A stretch of 64,000 nt of DNA, from contig NZ_CP029257.1 in the NCBI RefSeq assembly GCF_024399415.1, positions 333,501-397,500 of the forward strand, given 5' to 3'. Each line of letters opens with the position of its first letter. Positions within the stretch are counted from its first letter, which is position 1. The notes under the pieces are model-generated. The model did no database searches, was not told the origin of the DNA, and saw nothing but the letters and a program-made list of their open reading frames with translations. Of this stretch, positions 36,857-47,659 are shown in pieces. The translations under genes were made by a program, and so were the position numbers. This DNA comes from Streptococcus oralis. Lineage in GTDB: Bacteria; Bacillota; Bacilli; Lactobacillales; Streptococcaceae.

Positions 36857-37783
36857 CTACAGGTTGTCATATTGCTGAAGATTTTTTTTGAGAGTACTGA
36901 CCAGTAGATTTTGTAAGTGACTTGGAGATACGACCTTTACTTGATAACCAAAGCTTAAGAGTAAATCAAAAAATGCGGGAGTTAAAGCTCTGAATGCCTG
37001 AACTTTTATTATTTCGTCCTCGACTCTGATTTCTTCTTCCGTGAAGTGATCGTAGATTTTTGGGAGTGCAAATCTTGTAAAAACTAGTTCGATTTCTTCT
37101 CTTTGCCCCTCCACTTTATGTTTTGGGGGATTTAAAAAAAGCTCTAACTTTTCTTGAGATAAACGTGGATAATCGAATGGTTTATCTTTTATCTCCACTA
37201 GTTCTAGTTCACGAATTCGAGTTAATTTAAAAATACGAAAATCTAATTTTTCTAAGCAGTAACCGATAACATACCAAGCATTCAGTTTATAGATCAATCT
37301 GTATGGAATAACTGTTCGCTGACTTTTCTCTTGTTTTTTCGAATAGTAAGAAAAAGAAATCATCTGTTCAGTTTGTATCGCTTCCTCAATTTCTAGTAAA
37401 TAATTTGTATTAAGAGTCCAGGAACTGAGATCAAAGTAAAAAGGACTGTTTGCTCTTGTAATTTCTTGAGAAGACAGCTTGTGTTCGATACTGTCAAGAC
37501 TTGAATGACCAACGATTTTACTAACATTTTGGCTCATATTAATGATAAACTGTCTCTCTTCCTCAGTGAAAAAGTTTCTGTCTATCTTATAGTCGCTTGG
37601 TATATAGAAACCTCCCTTATCTCCACGTTCCGAATAGATTGGGATTCCCGCTAAACTGAGTGTATCCATGTCCCTATATACAGTTCGAGTAGATATTTCA
37701 AACCTCTCTGCAATCTCTTTAGCTGTTATCCTCTTCTTATTTAAAAGAGACAGTAAAATATAGATTAGTCTTTCTAATTTCAT
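36857..37783 (-). CDS. DeoR-type HTH, WYL-domain transcriptional regulator
   Basis: 308 residues from the ATG at 37783 (aagggga site upstream). A GTG at 37819 in the same frame has no such site. The N-terminal HTH is KRITAKEIAERFEISTRTVYRDMDTLSLAGIPIYS (residues about 17-50). The WYL domain follows (about 140-215: AIQTEQMISFSYYS...TVIPYRLIYKLNAWYVIGYCLEKLDFRIFKLTRIREL). A WCX-like C-terminal domain ends the protein. YafY-like proteins of this kind sense nucleic-acid or small ligands. Target unknown; likely itself and the adjacent NTF2-like gene. Confidence 0.88.
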   Translation of the reverse strand: MKLERLIYILLSLLNKKRITAKEIAERFEISTRTVYRDMDTLSLAGIPIYSERGDKGGFYIPSDYKIDRNFFTEEERQFIINMSQNVSKIVGHSSLDSIEHKLSSQEITRANSPFYFDLSSWTLNTNYLLEIEEAIQTEQMISFSYYSKKQEKSQRTVIPYRLIYKLNAWYVIGYCLEKLDFRIFKLTRIRELELVEIKDKPFDYPRLSQEKLELFLNPPKHKVEGQREEIELVFTRFALPKIYDHFTEEEIRVEDEIIKVQAFRALTPAFFDLLLSFGYQVKVVSPSHLQNLLVSTLKKNLQQYDNL

Positions 37784-38136
37784 GGTAGCAATTCCCCTTC
37801 TTTTAATCTCAAATAGCACAAACTGAAGAAACTATTTTAGTTATATTGTATAATAAGAAACCTAGCAATTCAAAAAGAAGGACTGTAGAGTTTGGAATAT
37901 TAAGGATTAAAATGTTAGAAAAAGAATGGTATAGAAGTAATTAGGCAGATCAATCAAGAAATTTTCCTAAATTATTCCAACCGAATTATGTGAAAATTTC
38001 TATTTCCCTTACTGAAATCCTAGGTTTTTAGGTTAATAGATAGAAGAATGAACAAGAAAAGTTTAGGGTTTTTCTATCTCTTTTGAGGATTTTGTGATAT
38101 AATTAACACGTATAAAAAAAGAAGGAGTCATATCTA
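37784..38136. promoter_or_regulatory. Divergent promoter region of the WYL regulator and pgk
   Basis: 353 bp. On the minus strand TTGCTA (37863-37868), 17 bases, TATAAC (37840-37845) can drive the WYL regulator. On the plus strand TGATATAAT (38095-38103) is an extended -10 for pgk, and aagaaggagt is its ribosome site. Between them I see only AT-rich sequence with a ten-codon ORF at about 37910-37945 that I do not accept. Confidence 0.6.
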
Positions 38137-39336
38137 ATGGCAAAATTGACTGTTAAAGACGTTGACTTGAAAGGGAAAAAAGTTCTCGTTCGTGTTGACT
38201 TCAACGTACCTGTTAAAGATGGCGTGATTACCAATGACAACCGTATCACTGCAGCTCTTCCAACTATCAAGTACATCCTTGAACAAGGTGGACGTGCAAT
38301 CCTCTTCTCTCACCTTGGACGTGTAAAAGAAGAAGCAGACAAAGAAGGTAAATCACTTGCTCCTGTAGCTGCTGACTTGGCTACTAAATTGGGACAAGAA
38401 GTTAAATTTATCCCAGGTGTTACACGTGGTGCTGAATTGGAAGCCGCTGTTAACGCTCTTGAAGATGGACAAGTTCTCTTGGTTGAAAACACTCGTTTCG
38501 AAGATGTTGATGGCAAGAAAGAATCTAAAAACGATCCTGAGCTTGGTAAATACTGGGCATCACTTGGAGACGGTATCTTCGTAAACGATGCATTTGGTAC
38601 AGCTCACCGTGCACACGCATCTAACGTTGGTATCTCAGCAAACGTTGAAAAAGCAGTTGCTGGATTCCTTCTTGAAAACGAGATTGCTTACATCCAAGAA
38701 GCAGTTGAAGCTCCAGAACGTCCATTCGTAGCGATTCTTGGTGGTTCAAAAGTTTCAGACAAGATTGGTGTTATCGAAAACTTGCTTGAAAAAGCTGATA
38801 AAGTGCTTATCGGTGGTGGGATGACTTACACATTCTACAAAGCTCAAGGTATCGAAATCGGTAACTCACTTGTAGAAGAAGACAAATTGGATGTTGCGAA
38901 AGCTCTTCTTGAAAAAGCAAACGGCAAATTGATCTTGCCAGTTGACTCAAAAGAAGCAAACGCATTTGCTGACTACACTGAAGTGAAAGACACTGAAGGT
39001 GAAGCAGTAGACCCAGGTTTCCTTGGTTTGGATATCGGTCCAAAATCTATCGCTAAATTTGACGAAGCTTTGACTGGTGCCAAAACAGTTGTATGGAACG
39101 GACCTATGGGTGTATTTGAAAACCCTGACTTCCAAGCTGGTACAATCGGTGTCATGGACGCTATCGTGAAACAACCTGGTGTTAAATCAATCATCGGTGG
39201 TGGTGACTCAGCTGCTGCAGCCATCAACCTTGGCCGTGCAGACAAGTTCTCATGGATCTCTACTGGTGGTGGAGCATCAATGGAACTCCTTGAAGGTAAA
39301 GTATTGCCAGGACTTGCAGCTTTGACTGAAAAATAA
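38137..39336 (+). CDS. pgk: Phosphoglycerate kinase
   Basis: 399 residues. The family start ([19 protein letters not shown]), the hinge and nucleotide site ([32 protein letters not shown]) and the C-terminal [15 protein letters not shown] and [17 protein letters not shown] are all present. It makes ATP from 1,3-bisphosphoglycerate in glycolysis. Codon use is strongly biased (many GGT, GAA, AAC), as expected for a highly expressed gene. Confidence 0.98.
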   Translation: MAKLTVKDVDLKGKKVLVRVDFNVPVKDGVITNDNRITAALPTIKYILEQGGRAILFSHLGRVKEEADKEGKSLAPVAADLATKLGQEVKFIPGVTRGAELEAAVNALEDGQVLLVENTRFEDVDGKKESKNDPELGKYWASLGDGIFVNDAFGTAHRAHASNVGISANVEKAVAGFLLENEIAYIQEAVEAPERPFVAILGGSKVSDKIGVIENLLEKADKVLIGGGMTYTFYKAQGIEIGNSLVEEDKLDVAKALLEKANGKLILPVDSKEANAFADYTEVKDTEGEAVDPGFLGLDIGPKSIAKFDEALTGAKTVVWNGPMGVFENPDFQAGTIGVMDAIVKQPGVKSIIGGGDSAAAAINLGRADKFSWISTGGGASMELLEGKVLPGLAALTEK

Positions 39337-39350
39337 ATAGTTTAACTAAA

Positions 39351-39378
39351 GGAAGATGGTGTGACCATCTTCTTTTTA
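39351..39378 (+). terminator. Terminator of pgk
   Basis: GGAAGATGGT, loop gtg, ACCATCTTCT followed by TTTT. Confidence 0.88.
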
Positions 39379-39431
39379 ATTTAATTTATAAATAGGTGGA
39401 ATTTTTCTATAAATAAAAAAAGAGTAAATAT

Positions 39432-39460
39432 TTGCATCCTGCCTTGTAAAGTGCTAGTAT
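39432..39460 (+). promoter_or_regulatory. Promoter of the antigen I/II gene
   Basis: TTGCAT (39432-39437), 17 bases, TAGTAT (39455-39460) preceded by TGC, an extended -10. The leader is about 35 bases, and aaggaaaagg is the ribosome site. Confidence 0.6.
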
Positions 39461-39500
39461 AAAAAGTAACGACTAAATTTAGATAAGGAAAAGGATTATA

Positions 39501-42500
39501 ATGAAAAATAAAAAAGAAGTCTATGGATTTCGTAAAAGCAAAGTTGCGAAAACGTTGTGTGGTGCTGTTTTAGGAACTGCTTTGATTGCTTTTGCAGACA
39601 AAGCAGTATTTGCTGATGAAGTTACAGAGACAACTAGTACAAGTACAGTTGAGGTAGCTACTACAGGGAACCCAGCCACAAATCTACCTGAAGCTCAGGG
39701 TGAAATGAGCCAAGTTGCCAAAGAAAGCCAAGCTAAGGCTGGTTCTAAAGACTCAGCTTTGCCAGTAGAAGTATCATCAGCTGATTTGGATAAAGCAGTT
39801 GCTGATGCAAAATCTGCAGGAGTTAAGGTGGTTCAAGATGAAACAAAAGACAAAGGAACAGCTACAACTGCTACAGAAAATGCTCAAAAACAAGATGAAA
39901 TTAAAAGCGACTATGCTAAACAGTCTGAAGAAGTAAAGACAACGACTGAAGCATATAAAAAGGAAGTCGCAGCTCATCAGGCTGAAACAGATAAAATCAA
40001 TGCTGAAAACAAAGCAGCGGATGACAAGTACCAAAAAGATCTAAAAAGTCATCAAGAAGAAGTTGAAAAAATCAACACTGCTAATGCAACAGCTAAAGCA
40101 GAATATGAGGCTAAGCTAGCACAATATCAAAAAGATTTAGCAACTGTCAAAAAAGCAAATGAAGATAGTCAACAGGATTATCAAAATAAACTTTCAGCTT
40201 ACCAGACAGAATTAGCTCGAGTACAAAAAGCTAATGCTGAAGCTAAAGAGGCTTATGATAAAGCAGTAAAAGAAAACACAGCTAAAAACGAAGCGCTTAA
40301 AGCTGAAAATGAAGCTATTAAACAGCGTAATGAAACTGCAAAAGCAACTTATGAAGCAGCGATGAAGCAGTATGAAGCAGACCTTGCAGCTATTAAGAAA
40401 GCTAAAGAGGATAATGATGCTGATTATCAAGCTAAATTAGCAGCTTATCAAACAGAATTGGCACGTGTTCAAAAGGCTAATTCTGATGCAAAAGTAGCCT
40501 ATGAAAAGGCTGTTGAAGAAAACACAGCTAAAAACAATGCTATCCAAGCTGAAAATGAAGCTATTAAACAACGAAATGAAACAGCCAAGGCAACTTATGA
40601 GGCTAAAATAGCACAATACGAAAAAGACTTGGCAGCAGTCAAACAAGCGAATGCAGCTAACGAAACAGACTACCAAACTAAGTTAGCGGCTTATCAGACA
40701 GAACTAGCTCGTGTTCAAAAGGCAAATGCTGATGCTAAAGCAGCTTATGAGAAGGCTGTTGAAGAAAACACAGCTAAAAATGCAGCGCTCCAAGCTGAAA
40801 ACGAAGAAATCAAGCAACGGAATGCCGCGGCTAAAACTGACTATGAAGCAAAATTAGCTAAATACGAAGCTGATCTTGCCAAATATAAGAAAGAGTTGGC
40901 TGAGTATCCGGCTAAGTTGCAAGCTTATGAAGCTGAGCAGGCCAAAATTAAGGCAGCTATGGCTTTAGCAGAATCAAAGAAGAATGAAGATGGAAACTTG
41001 AGTCGCCCAAGTGCTCAAAGTTTGATTTTCAAATCGGAGCCTAATGCTGAACTTTCATTGACTACAACTGGTGAATTTGTTAGCTATACTGGCATGGAAG
41101 CAGCTGTGAAGAATACTGCAGAATTTGCCAATAAACTCTTCCAGTTGGATAACTTTAAAGTAACAGACATTCAAAATGCTAACTACCAGACAAACAAACA
41201 GGAAAGCTTTGGTACAGTCGGTAAGTATTCTGAGTACAATTCAAATGTAACAAGTGGTAAGGGACCAACTGAATGGTCTTCAGTCCTGCTGAAACGAGGT
41301 CAGTCTGCAACAGCAACTTATACGAATCTTCAGGGGACTTACTATCAAGGGAAAAAAGTTTCTAAAATCGTCTATACTTATACTCTTGATCCTAGTTCCA
41401 AGTTCCGCAATGATAAGGCTTGGTTGGGAATTTTTAAAGACCCAACGATGGGGGTTTTCGCTTCGGCTTATACTGGTAATACAGAAGATGCTACCTCTCT
41501 CTTCGTTAAGACTGAGTTTCAATTCTATGATGAAGATGGTCAAATTATTAATTTTGACAAGGCCTTGATGTCTGTAGCGTCTCTTAACCGCGAAGCAAAC
41601 TCAATCGAGATGGCTAAAGATTATACTGGGAATTTCATCAAAATTTCGGGTTCTTCAGTTGGTGAAAAGAACGGCCAAATTTATGCGACAGAATCTGAAA
41701 ACTTCAAAAAAGGAGTTGGTGGTTCCCGCTTCACCATGTATAAGAATAGTCAACCAGATTCTGGTTGGGATAATGCAGATGCACCAAACTCTTGGTATGG
41801 TGCGGGAGCAGTGGAAATCTCAGGTCCTTCAAATAGTATGACTATCGGAACAATTTCGTCTTCAGAAGTGTTGGGACAGCCTGCAGCGAATGATCCACGT
41901 AGAGCAGAGAAATTATCTCCCAAAAAGCCAAATATTTGGTTTGCGATTAACGGAAATGTTCGAGCAACTAATTTGCCAACCATCACATTAGAAAAACCAA
42001 CTCCGCCAGTAGAACCAACTGCACCACAAGCTCCTACTTATGAGACAGAGAAACCATTGGAACCAGCTCCAGTAGCACCAAGCTACGAAAATGAGCCAAC
42101 ACCACCGGTAAAAACTCCAGATCAACCAGAGCCATCAAAACCAGAAGAGCCAACATATGAGACAGAGAAACCATTGGAACCAGCTCCAGTAGCACCAAGC
42201 TACGAAAATGAGCCAACACCACCGGTAAAAACTCCAGATCAACCGGAGCCATCAAAACCAGAAGAGCCAACATATGAGACAGAGAAACCATTGGAACCAG
42301 CTCCAGTAGCACCAAGCTATGAAAATGAGCCAACTCCACCGGTAAAAACTCCAGATCAACCAGAGCCATCAAAACCAGAAGAGCCAAATTATGATCCATT
42401 GCCAACTCCGCCGGTAGCACCAACTCCTAAGCAGTTGCCAACACCACCAGCGGTGCCAACAGTTCACTTCCATTACAATCGTCTTTTTGCACAACCTCAG

Positions 42501-44144
42501 ATTAATAAAGAAATTAAAAATGAGGATGGAGTAGATATCGATCGTACTCTAGTTGCTAAGCAGTCTGTAGTGAAGTTTGAGTTGAAAACAGAAGCGTTGA
42601 CAGCTGGTCGTCCAAGAACAACTTCATTTGTATTGGTAGATCCACTTCCAACTGGCTATCAGTTTGATTTGGAAGCAACCAAGGCTGCAAGCAAAGGTTT
42701 TGAAACAAGCTATGACAAAGCTAGTCACACTGTAACCTTTAAGGCTACTGAGGAGACATTGGCAACATACAATGCTGATTTAACTAAACCTGTTGAAACT
42801 CTTTATCCAACGGTTGTTGGTCGTGTCTTGAATGATGGGGCGACTTATACAAATAACTTTACCTTGACAGTCAACGATGCCTATGGTGTCAAGTCAAACA
42901 TTGTTCGTGTAACGACTCCAGGTAAACCAAATGATCCTGACAATCCAAATAACAACTACATCAAGCCTTTGAAAGTTAACAAGAACAAGCAAGGTGTGAA
43001 TATTGATGGCAAAGAAGTTCTAGCTGGTTCAACGAACTACTATGAACTCACATGGGATTTGGACCAATACAAGGGAGATAAATCTTCTAAAGAAGCGATT
43101 CAAAATGGTTTCTACTATGTGGATGATTATCCAGAAGAAGCCTTAACCCTTCAACCAGAATTGGTTAAGATTCGTGATCTAGAAGGCAACCTTGTATCAG
43201 GTGTCAGCGTTCAAAAATATGACAGTTTAGAAGCTGCGCCTAAGAAGGTTCAAGAGCTGTTGAAGAAAGCAAACATCACTGTTAAAGGTGCTTTCCAACT
43301 CTTCTCAGCTGATAATCCAGCTGAATTCTACAAGAACTATGTAGCAGCAGGAAAATCATTGCTCATCACAGATCCGATGACAGTTAAACCTGAATTTGGT
43401 CAAACGGGTGGTAAGTATGAAAACAAAGCCTACCAAATTGATTTTGGAAATGGCTATGCTACAGAAGTAGTTGTCAACAATGTACCGAAAATCACACCTA
43501 AAAAAGATGTGACAATCAGTATGGATCCAAGCAGTGATAATATCGATGGCCAAACAATTCCATTGAACCAGTACTTCAATTATCGTTTAATTGGTGGTTT
43601 GATTCCACAAAATCATTCTGAGGACTTGAATGACTATAGTTTTGTAGATGATTATGACCAAAAAGGTGATCAATACACTGGAAACTATAAAGTTCTTGCC
43701 AAGGTTGATATCCGATTGAAAGACGGTCGTGTTATCAAGGCAGGGACAGACTTAACCGCTGAAACACAGGTTGAACATGTTCAAGATAAGGGAATGATTA
43801 CCATTCGATTCAAGGAGGAATTCCTTCAAGAGATTCAGTTGGATTCTCCATTCCAAGCTGAGACTTATATTCAAATGAAACGAATTGCAGTCGGAACCTT
43901 TGAAAATACCTATGTAAATACTGTGAACAAAGTTGCTTACGCTTCAAATACAGTTCGCACGACAACGCCAGAACCTAAGAAACCAGAGGAGCCAACAACT
44001 CCTACTCCAAATCCAAAAGGTAACCCTACTCTACCTCAAACAGGTACAAATGATTCAAGCTACATGCCATATCTTGGTCTAGCAGCTTTAGTAGGAGTTT
44101 TAGGACTTGGTCAGTTGAAACGTAAAGAAGACGAAAGCAACTAA
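39501..44144 (+). CDS. Antigen I/II family adhesin (SspA/SspB-like), LPQTG-anchored
   Basis: 1547 residues with full antigen I/II architecture. The signal peptide is of the family-specific [17 protein letters not shown] type. An alanine-rich coiled-coil region covers about 145-490 with 82-residue repeats, and a globular V region covers about 495-830 ([14 protein letters not shown] to [14 protein letters not shown]). A proline-rich region covers about 835-990 with three 39-residue repeats. C1-C3 domains of the isopeptide DEv-IgG type extend to about 1495 (each starting [17 protein letters not shown]), then LPQTG, a membrane helix and KRKEDESN. The A and P regions wrap into a long stalk that presents V. 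Family members bind salivary agglutinin, collagen and other oral bacteria. It stands between pgk and the FUSC-like gene, where TIGR4 pneumococcus, as I recall, has no such gene. Confidence 0.95.
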   Translation: MKNKKEVYGFRKSKVAKTLCGAVLGTALIAFADKAVFADEVTETTSTSTVEVATTGNPATNLPEAQGEMSQVAKESQAKAGSKDSALPVEVSSADLDKAVADAKSAGVKVVQDETKDKGTATTATENAQKQDEIKSDYAKQSEEVKTTTEAYKKEVAAHQAETDKINAENKAADDKYQKDLKSHQEEVEKINTANATAKAEYEAKLAQYQKDLATVKKANEDSQQDYQNKLSAYQTELARVQKANAEAKEAYDKAVKENTAKNEALKAENEAIKQRNETAKATYEAAMKQYEADLAAIKKAKEDNDADYQAKLAAYQTELARVQKANSDAKVAYEKAVEENTAKNNAIQAENEAIKQRNETAKATYEAKIAQYEKDLAAVKQANAANETDYQTKLAAYQTELARVQKANADAKAAYEKAVEENTAKNAALQAENEEIKQRNAAAKTDYEAKLAKYEADLAKYKKELAEYPAKLQAYEAEQAKIKAAMALAESKKNEDGNLSRPSAQSLIFKSEPNAELSLTTTGEFVSYTGMEAAVKNTAEFANKLFQLDNFKVTDIQNANYQTNKQESFGTVGKYSEYNSNVTSGKGPTEWSSVLLKRGQSATATYTNLQGTYYQGKKVSKIVYTYTLDPSSKFRNDKAWLGIFKDPTMGVFASAYTGNTEDATSLFVKTEFQFYDEDGQIINFDKALMSVASLNREANSIEMAKDYTGNFIKISGSSVGEKNGQIYATESENFKKGVGGSRFTMYKNSQPDSGWDNADAPNSWYGAGAVEISGPSNSMTIGTISSSEVLGQPAANDPRRAEKLSPKKPNIWFAINGNVRATNLPTITLEKPTPPVEPTAPQAPTYETEKPLEPAPVAPSYENEPTPPVKTPDQPEPSKPEEPTYETEKPLEPAPVAPSYENEPTPPVKTPDQPEPSKPEEPTYETEKPLEPAPVAPSYENEPTPPVKTPDQPEPSKPEEPNYDPLPTPPVAPTPKQLPTPPAVPTVHFHYNRLFAQPQINKEIKNEDGVDIDRTLVAKQSVVKFELKTEALTAGRPRTTSFVLVDPLPTGYQFDLEATKAASKGFETSYDKASHTVTFKATEETLATYNADLTKPVETLYPTVVGRVLNDGATYTNNFTLTVNDAYGVKSNIVRVTTPGKPNDPDNPNNNYIKPLKVNKNKQGVNIDGKEVLAGSTNYYELTWDLDQYKGDKSSKEAIQNGFYYVDDYPEEALTLQPELVKIRDLEGNLVSGVSVQKYDSLEAAPKKVQELLKKANITVKGAFQLFSADNPAEFYKNYVAAGKSLLITDPMTVKPEFGQTGGKYENKAYQIDFGNGYATEVVVNNVPKITPKKDVTISMDPSSDNIDGQTIPLNQYFNYRLIGGLIPQNHSEDLNDYSFVDDYDQKGDQYTGNYKVLAKVDIRLKDGRVIKAGTDLTAETQVEHVQDKGMITIRFKEEFLQEIQLDSPFQAETYIQMKRIAVGTFENTYVNTVNKVAYASNTVRTTTPEPKKPEEPTTPTPNPKGNPTLPQTGTNDSSYMPYLGLAALVGVLGLGQLKRKEDESN
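40090..40900 (+). repeat. Alanine-rich 82-residue repeats of the antigen I/II protein
   Basis: The segment around [13 protein letters not shown] recurs at 40198, 40444 and 40690, a period of 246 bp (82 residues), with a partial unit before and after. Heptad-rich, it forms the coiled-coil strand of the stalk. Confidence 0.9.
42039..42389 (+). repeat. Three proline-rich 39-residue repeats of the antigen I/II protein
   Basis: Three tandem 117-bp units start at 42039, 42156 and 42273, each encoding [20 protein letters not shown] followed by [18 protein letters not shown]. They differ by only a few bases, so they were recently homogenised or duplicated. They form the polyproline strand that pairs with the A region. 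Confidence 0.93.
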
Positions 44145-44160
44145 GCTCTAAAAGTTAAAT

Positions 44161-44190
44161 AGAAAAGAGGAACTTTGTTTCCTCTTTTTC
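44161..44190 (+). terminator. Terminator of the antigen I/II gene
   Basis: AAAAGAGGAA (44163-44172), loop ctttgt, TTCCTCTTTT followed by T. Confidence 0.88.
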
Positions 44191-44278
44191 TTGTAGCTTG
44201 AATTAAAAACGCTTCCTATTGATTTTGGTTCATAAAATCAACTAATTTATGTTAAAATGGTAGTAGAAAGTTGAGATT

Positions 44279-44806
44279 ATGAGTTATTTTAAAAAATATA
44301 AATTTGATAAGTCACAGTTCAAGCTTGGTATGCGAACCTTCAAAACAGGGATTGCCGTATTTATAGTTCTCTTGATTTTTGGTTTTTTTGGCTGGAAGGG
44401 GCTTCAAATTGGAGCGTTGACAGCGGTCTTCAGTTTACGAGAGAGCTTTGATAAGAGTGTCCATTTTGGAACTTCGCGTATCTTAGGAAATAGTATTGGC
44501 GGTTTTTACGCCCTTGTCTTTTTCCTCTTAAACACTTTATTTCATGGAGCCTTTTGGGTAACCTTACTAGTTGTTCCGATTTGCACCATGTTAACCATTA
44601 TGACAAATGTTGCCATGAACAACAAGGCAGGAGTTATCGGTGGTGTAGCGGCTATGTTGATTATTACCCTATCAATACCAAGCGGAGAAACATTTTTGTA
44701 CGTGTTTGCGCGCGTATTTGAAACATTTATGGGAGTTTTTGTCGCAATCCTTGTAAATTATGATATTGAGCAACTGAAACTCCTTTGGGAGAAAAAAAGA
44801 AAATAA
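44279..44806 (+). CDS. ArAE/FUSC-like membrane protein
   Basis: 175 residues with about four to five membrane segments: FKTGIAVFIVLLIFGFFGWKGLQIGALTAVFSLRESFDKSV is typical of the aromatic acid exporter N-terminal family, followed by RILGNSIGGFYALVFFLL and the C-terminal FETFMGVFVAILVNYDIEQL. Substrate unknown. TGTTAAAAT (44250-44258) provides an extended -10 promoter. It is transcribed towards glnR, as in pneumococcus. Confidence 0.8.
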   Translation: MSYFKKYKFDKSQFKLGMRTFKTGIAVFIVLLIFGFFGWKGLQIGALTAVFSLRESFDKSVHFGTSRILGNSIGGFYALVFFLLNTLFHGAFWVTLLVVPICTMLTIMTNVAMNNKAGVIGGVAAMLIITLSIPSGETFLYVFARVFETFMGVFVAILVNYDIEQLKLLWEKKRK

Positions 44807-44860
44807 TGTTACATTTTATGACATTATTCGTTGACGTATGTCTTTTTTTAGACTATAATA
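44807..44860 (+). promoter_or_regulatory. glnRA promoter with GlnR operators
   Basis: TTGACG (44831-44836), 17 bases, TATAAT (44854-44859) is a near-perfect promoter. Upstream is TGTTA-N7-TGACA (44807-44823), matching the GlnR box TGTNA-N7-TNACA. A weaker second site, TGTCT-TTTTTT-AGAC (about 44839-44853), fills the spacer. This is the expected autoregulated arrangement. Confidence 0.85.
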
Positions 44861-44882
44861 GACAGGAAGAAGGAAATTGTAA

Positions 44883-45239
44883 ATGAAGGAAAGAGAATTT
44901 CGCCGAAATATGGCTGTTTTTCCTATCGGCAGTGTTATGAAGTTGACCGATCTCTCGGCGCGTCAGATTCGTTATTATGAAGATCAAGAGTTGATCAAAC
45001 CTGATCGAAACGAAGGGAACCGTCGCATGTATTCGTTGAATGACATGGATCGTCTGCTTGAAATCAAAGATTATATCTCTGAAGGTCATAATATTGCTGC
45101 GATTAAGAAAAAATATGCTGAACGCGAGGCGAAGTCCAAGAAAGCCGTGAGTCAGACGGAAGTGCGTCGTGCACTTCACAATGAACTCCTCCAGCAGGGG
45201 CGCTTTGCTTCAGTACGGTCACCCTTTGGTCGCGGTTAG
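44883..45239 (+). CDS. glnR: Nitrogen-regulatory repressor GlnR (MerR family)
   Basis: 118 residues. The MerR winged helix is VMKLTDLSARQIRYYEDQELIKPDRNEGNRRMYSLNDMDRLLEIKDYISEGHNI (about 20-75), with a short C-terminal tail that senses feedback-inhibited glutamine synthetase. It represses glnRA and other nitrogen genes when glutamine is abundant. glnA follows 36 bp later on the same transcript. Confidence 0.96.
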   Translation: MKEREFRRNMAVFPIGSVMKLTDLSARQIRYYEDQELIKPDRNEGNRRMYSLNDMDRLLEIKDYISEGHNIAAIKKKYAEREAKSKKAVSQTEVRRALHNELLQQGRFASVRSPFGRG

Positions 45240-45275
45240 GCAATCGCAAGTAGTCATATATTAAGGAGAAAACCC

Positions 45276-46622
45276 ATGCCAATCACAGCTGCAGATATTC
45301 GTCGTGAAGTCAAGGAAAAAAATGTTACCTTTATCCGTCTCATGTTTTCAGATATTCTGGGAACCATGAAAAACGTCGAAATTCCTGCTACAGATGAACA
45401 GTTAGATAAGGTCTTGTCAAACAAAGCCATGTTTGATGGCTCTTCTATTGAAGGTTTTGTACGTATCAATGAGTCAGATATGTACTTGTACCCAGACTTG
45501 GATACATGGACAGTCTTCCCTTGGGGAGATGAAAATGGAAGTGTTGCAGGTTTGATCTGTGATGTCTATACAACAGAAGGCGAACCCTTTGCAGGTGACC
45601 CTCGTGGTAATCTGAAGCGTGCACTTCGTCATATGGAAGAAGTAGGATTCAAATCTTTCAACCTTGGTCCAGAACCAGAATTCTTCCTCTTTAAGTTGGA
45701 TGAAAATGGGGATCCAACACTTGAAGTAAATGACAAGGGTGGCTACTTCGACTTGGCGCCTACAGACCTTGCAGACAATACGCGTCGTGAAATCGTTAAT
45801 GTCTTGACCAAAATGGGATTTGAAGTAGAAGCGAGTCACCACGAGGTTGCGGTTGGACAACACGAGATTGACTTCAAGTATGATGAAGTCCTCCGTGCCT
45901 GTGACAAGATTCAAATCTTTAAACTTGTTGTTAAAACCATTGCTCGTAAACACGGTCTTTACGCAACCTTCATGGCGAAACCAAAATTTGGTATCGCTGG
46001 ATCAGGTATGCACTGTAATATGTCCTTGTTTGATGCAGAAGGAAATAATGCCTTCTTTGATCCAAATGATCCAAAAGGAATGCAGTTGTCTGAAACGGCC
46101 TACCATTTCCTTGGCGGTTTGATTAAGCATGCTTACAACTATACTGCTATCATGAACCCAACAGTTAACTCATACAAACGTTTGGTTCCAGGTTATGAAG
46201 CGCCTGTTTACATTGCTTGGGCTGGTCGTAACCGTTCGCCACTTGTGCGCGTACCAGCTTCACGTGGTATGGGAACTCGTCTTGAGTTGCGTTCAGTGGA
46301 CCCGATGGCAAACCCATACATCGCTATGGCAGTTCTATTGGAAGTTGGTTTGCATGGTATTGAAAACAAAATCGAAGCACCAGCTCCTATCGAAGAAAAT
46401 ATCTATATCATGACAGCGGAAGAGCGTAAGGAAGCTGGAATTACTGACCTTCCATCAACGCTTCACAACGCCTTGAAAGCCTTGACTGAGGATGAAGTGG
46501 TCAAGGCAGCCCTAGGTGAACACATCTACACTAGTTTCCTTGAAGCCAAACGTATCGAGTGGGCTAGCTATGCAACCTTTGTGTCACAATGGGAAGTTGA
46601 TAATTATCTTGATTTGTATTAA
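45276..46622 (+). CDS. glnA: Glutamine synthetase type I
   Basis: 448 residues. [44 protein letters not shown] and [34 protein letters not shown] are the family motifs for the metal, ATP and glutamate sites. The adenylylation Tyr of enterobacterial enzymes is not expected in this Firmicutes form, which is controlled through GlnR. Ribosome site aaggag. Confidence 0.98.
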   Translation: MPITAADIRREVKEKNVTFIRLMFSDILGTMKNVEIPATDEQLDKVLSNKAMFDGSSIEGFVRINESDMYLYPDLDTWTVFPWGDENGSVAGLICDVYTTEGEPFAGDPRGNLKRALRHMEEVGFKSFNLGPEPEFFLFKLDENGDPTLEVNDKGGYFDLAPTDLADNTRREIVNVLTKMGFEVEASHHEVAVGQHEIDFKYDEVLRACDKIQIFKLVVKTIARKHGLYATFMAKPKFGIAGSGMHCNMSLFDAEGNNAFFDPNDPKGMQLSETAYHFLGGLIKHAYNYTAIMNPTVNSYKRLVPGYEAPVYIAWAGRNRSPLVRVPASRGMGTRLELRSVDPMANPYIAMAVLLEVGLHGIENKIEAPAPIEENIYIMTAEERKEAGITDLPSTLHNALKALTEDEVVKAALGEHIYTSFLEAKRIEWASYATFVSQWEVDNYLDLY

Positions 46623-46628
46623 GAACAT

Positions 46629-46662
46629 AAAAAAGATTGTCTGATTGGGCAATCTTTTTTAT
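46629..46662 (+). terminator. Terminator of glnRA
   Basis: AAAAAAGATTG (46629-46639) pairs with CAATCTTTTTT (46650-46660) around a ten-base loop. Confidence 0.88.
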
Positions 46663-47012
46663 TGTTGCAAAAATTTAAATGGATTTTGACGCTGTTTTTA
46701 GTATAGTTATTATATAGAAATACAGAAAATGAGAAAGAGTGAATTATGCATTAAAAAGAAATAATATTCTGAAAATAACTAGAAAATGACGTTCATAAAT
46801 TTTCGTTATACCTATTTAATGCAGTAGTGTGGCGGGTTTAGCGTGGGAAAGAAAAAAGTTTACAATTTGACAACATATTTCTTGAAATACGAATTAGTAA
46901 ATGATAAAATGTTTTTTGGAATGGATGAGTTTCGGAGAGTTTATAAATTATTTACTATATTATTTACTCAAGTTCTACTCGCCATATTTCATTAAAAAGG
47001 AAAGGAGATTCT
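46663..47012 (+). promoter_or_regulatory. Intergenic region with promoter of the redox/adhesin block
   Basis: 350 AT-rich bases. TTGAAA (46882-46887), 17 bases, TAAAAT (46905-46910) with TGA before it form an excellent extended -10 promoter. It gives a leader of about 95 bases before the thioredoxin-like gene, with aaaggaaaggag as ribosome site. The first 200 bases after the glnA terminator hold no gene or repeat that I recognise. Confidence 0.7.
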
Positions 47013-47600
47013 ATGCAAAAAGATAAGTGGTGGCTTCCGTTTTTAGCAGTGGGAGTCATCATCGGATTGTCGGTGGGTTTGATTTATTATACTAGACCCG
47101 CTAAGGACGGAGAAGTAGGGACTTCATCAGTTTCGCAATCAACTTCAAGTGCTGAGAACAATACTGCCTTGAGTCTAAAAGGTCAACAACTTCCAGAATT
47201 TAAAATGACTTCTCAAGACGGTAAATTGGTTGCTAGTTCAGAGCTGTATGATAAACCTATGTTAATTGTCGAATGGGCTAGTTGGTGTCCTCATTGTCAG
47301 AAACAACTACCCATTGTTCAGCAGATGTATGAAAAGTATGGTGAACAGATCAATTTTGTTTTACTAAATATGAACGAACCTGGTAAAGAAACAAAGGAGA
47401 GTGCTGATCGATACATTAAGGAAAAAGGATACACTTTCCCTTATTACTATGACGAAGATCAATCAGCGGCAGATCTATTACAGGTTCAGACCATACCAAG
47501 TATGTATTTTGTAACCAAAAAGCAAGAAGTAAAAAATGTATTGGTTAATCATTCCGATGCGGAAAGCTTTTCTAAAGAGTTGCAAACACTACTCAACTAA
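47013..47600 (+). CDS. Membrane-anchored thioredoxin-fold oxidoreductase (TlpA-like)
   Basis: 195 residues. One N-terminal membrane helix (about 7-27, WLPFLAVGVIIGLSVGLIYY) without lipobox, a Ser/Thr linker, then a TlpA/ResA-type thioredoxin domain. The active site is W-C92-P-H-C95 in VEWASWCPHCQKQLPIVQQMY, and the cis-proline loop is TIPSMYFV. The domain faces outside the membrane. CPHC is the motif of DsbA-type oxidases, which suggests disulfide formation, though a reductase role is possible. No DsbB or CcdA partner is in the window. It lies 59 bp upstream of the giant adhesin gene with no terminator or clear promoter between, so co-transcription is likely. The adhesin has exactly two cysteines. 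Confidence 0.85.
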   Translation: MQKDKWWLPFLAVGVIIGLSVGLIYYTRPAKDGEVGTSSVSQSTSSAENNTALSLKGQQLPEFKMTSQDGKLVASSELYDKPMLIVEWASWCPHCQKQLPIVQQMYEKYGEQINFVLLNMNEPGKETKESADRYIKEKGYTFPYYYDEDQSAADLLQVQTIPSMYFVTKKQEVKNVLVNHSDAESFSKELQTLLN

Positions 47601-47659
47601 CATATATCTACTATAGAAAAGGGGGAAGAAGAAATCACAATAGGATTTCAGAAATAGCA

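Noticed and set aside
37910..37950. Ten-codon ORF upstream of pgk with an aaggatt site
   Set aside because: Too short to support, no regulated-attenuation structure nearby, and it is far from the pgk promoter.
42034..42423. Minus-strand ORF of 129 codons in the antigen I/II gene
   Set aside because: Antisense image of the proline-rich repeats (Leu/Val/Ala-rich), not a plausible membrane protein and lacking initiation signals.
46663..46880. Riboswitch or small RNA after glnA
   Set aside because: AT-rich sequence with no conserved aptamer motif or strong stem followed by a T tract that I can recognise.
47601..47659. Separate promoter for the giant adhesin
   Set aside because: The 59-bp gap contains no -35/-10 pair with acceptable spacing and no terminator, so read-through from the oxidoreductase promoter is the simpler reading.
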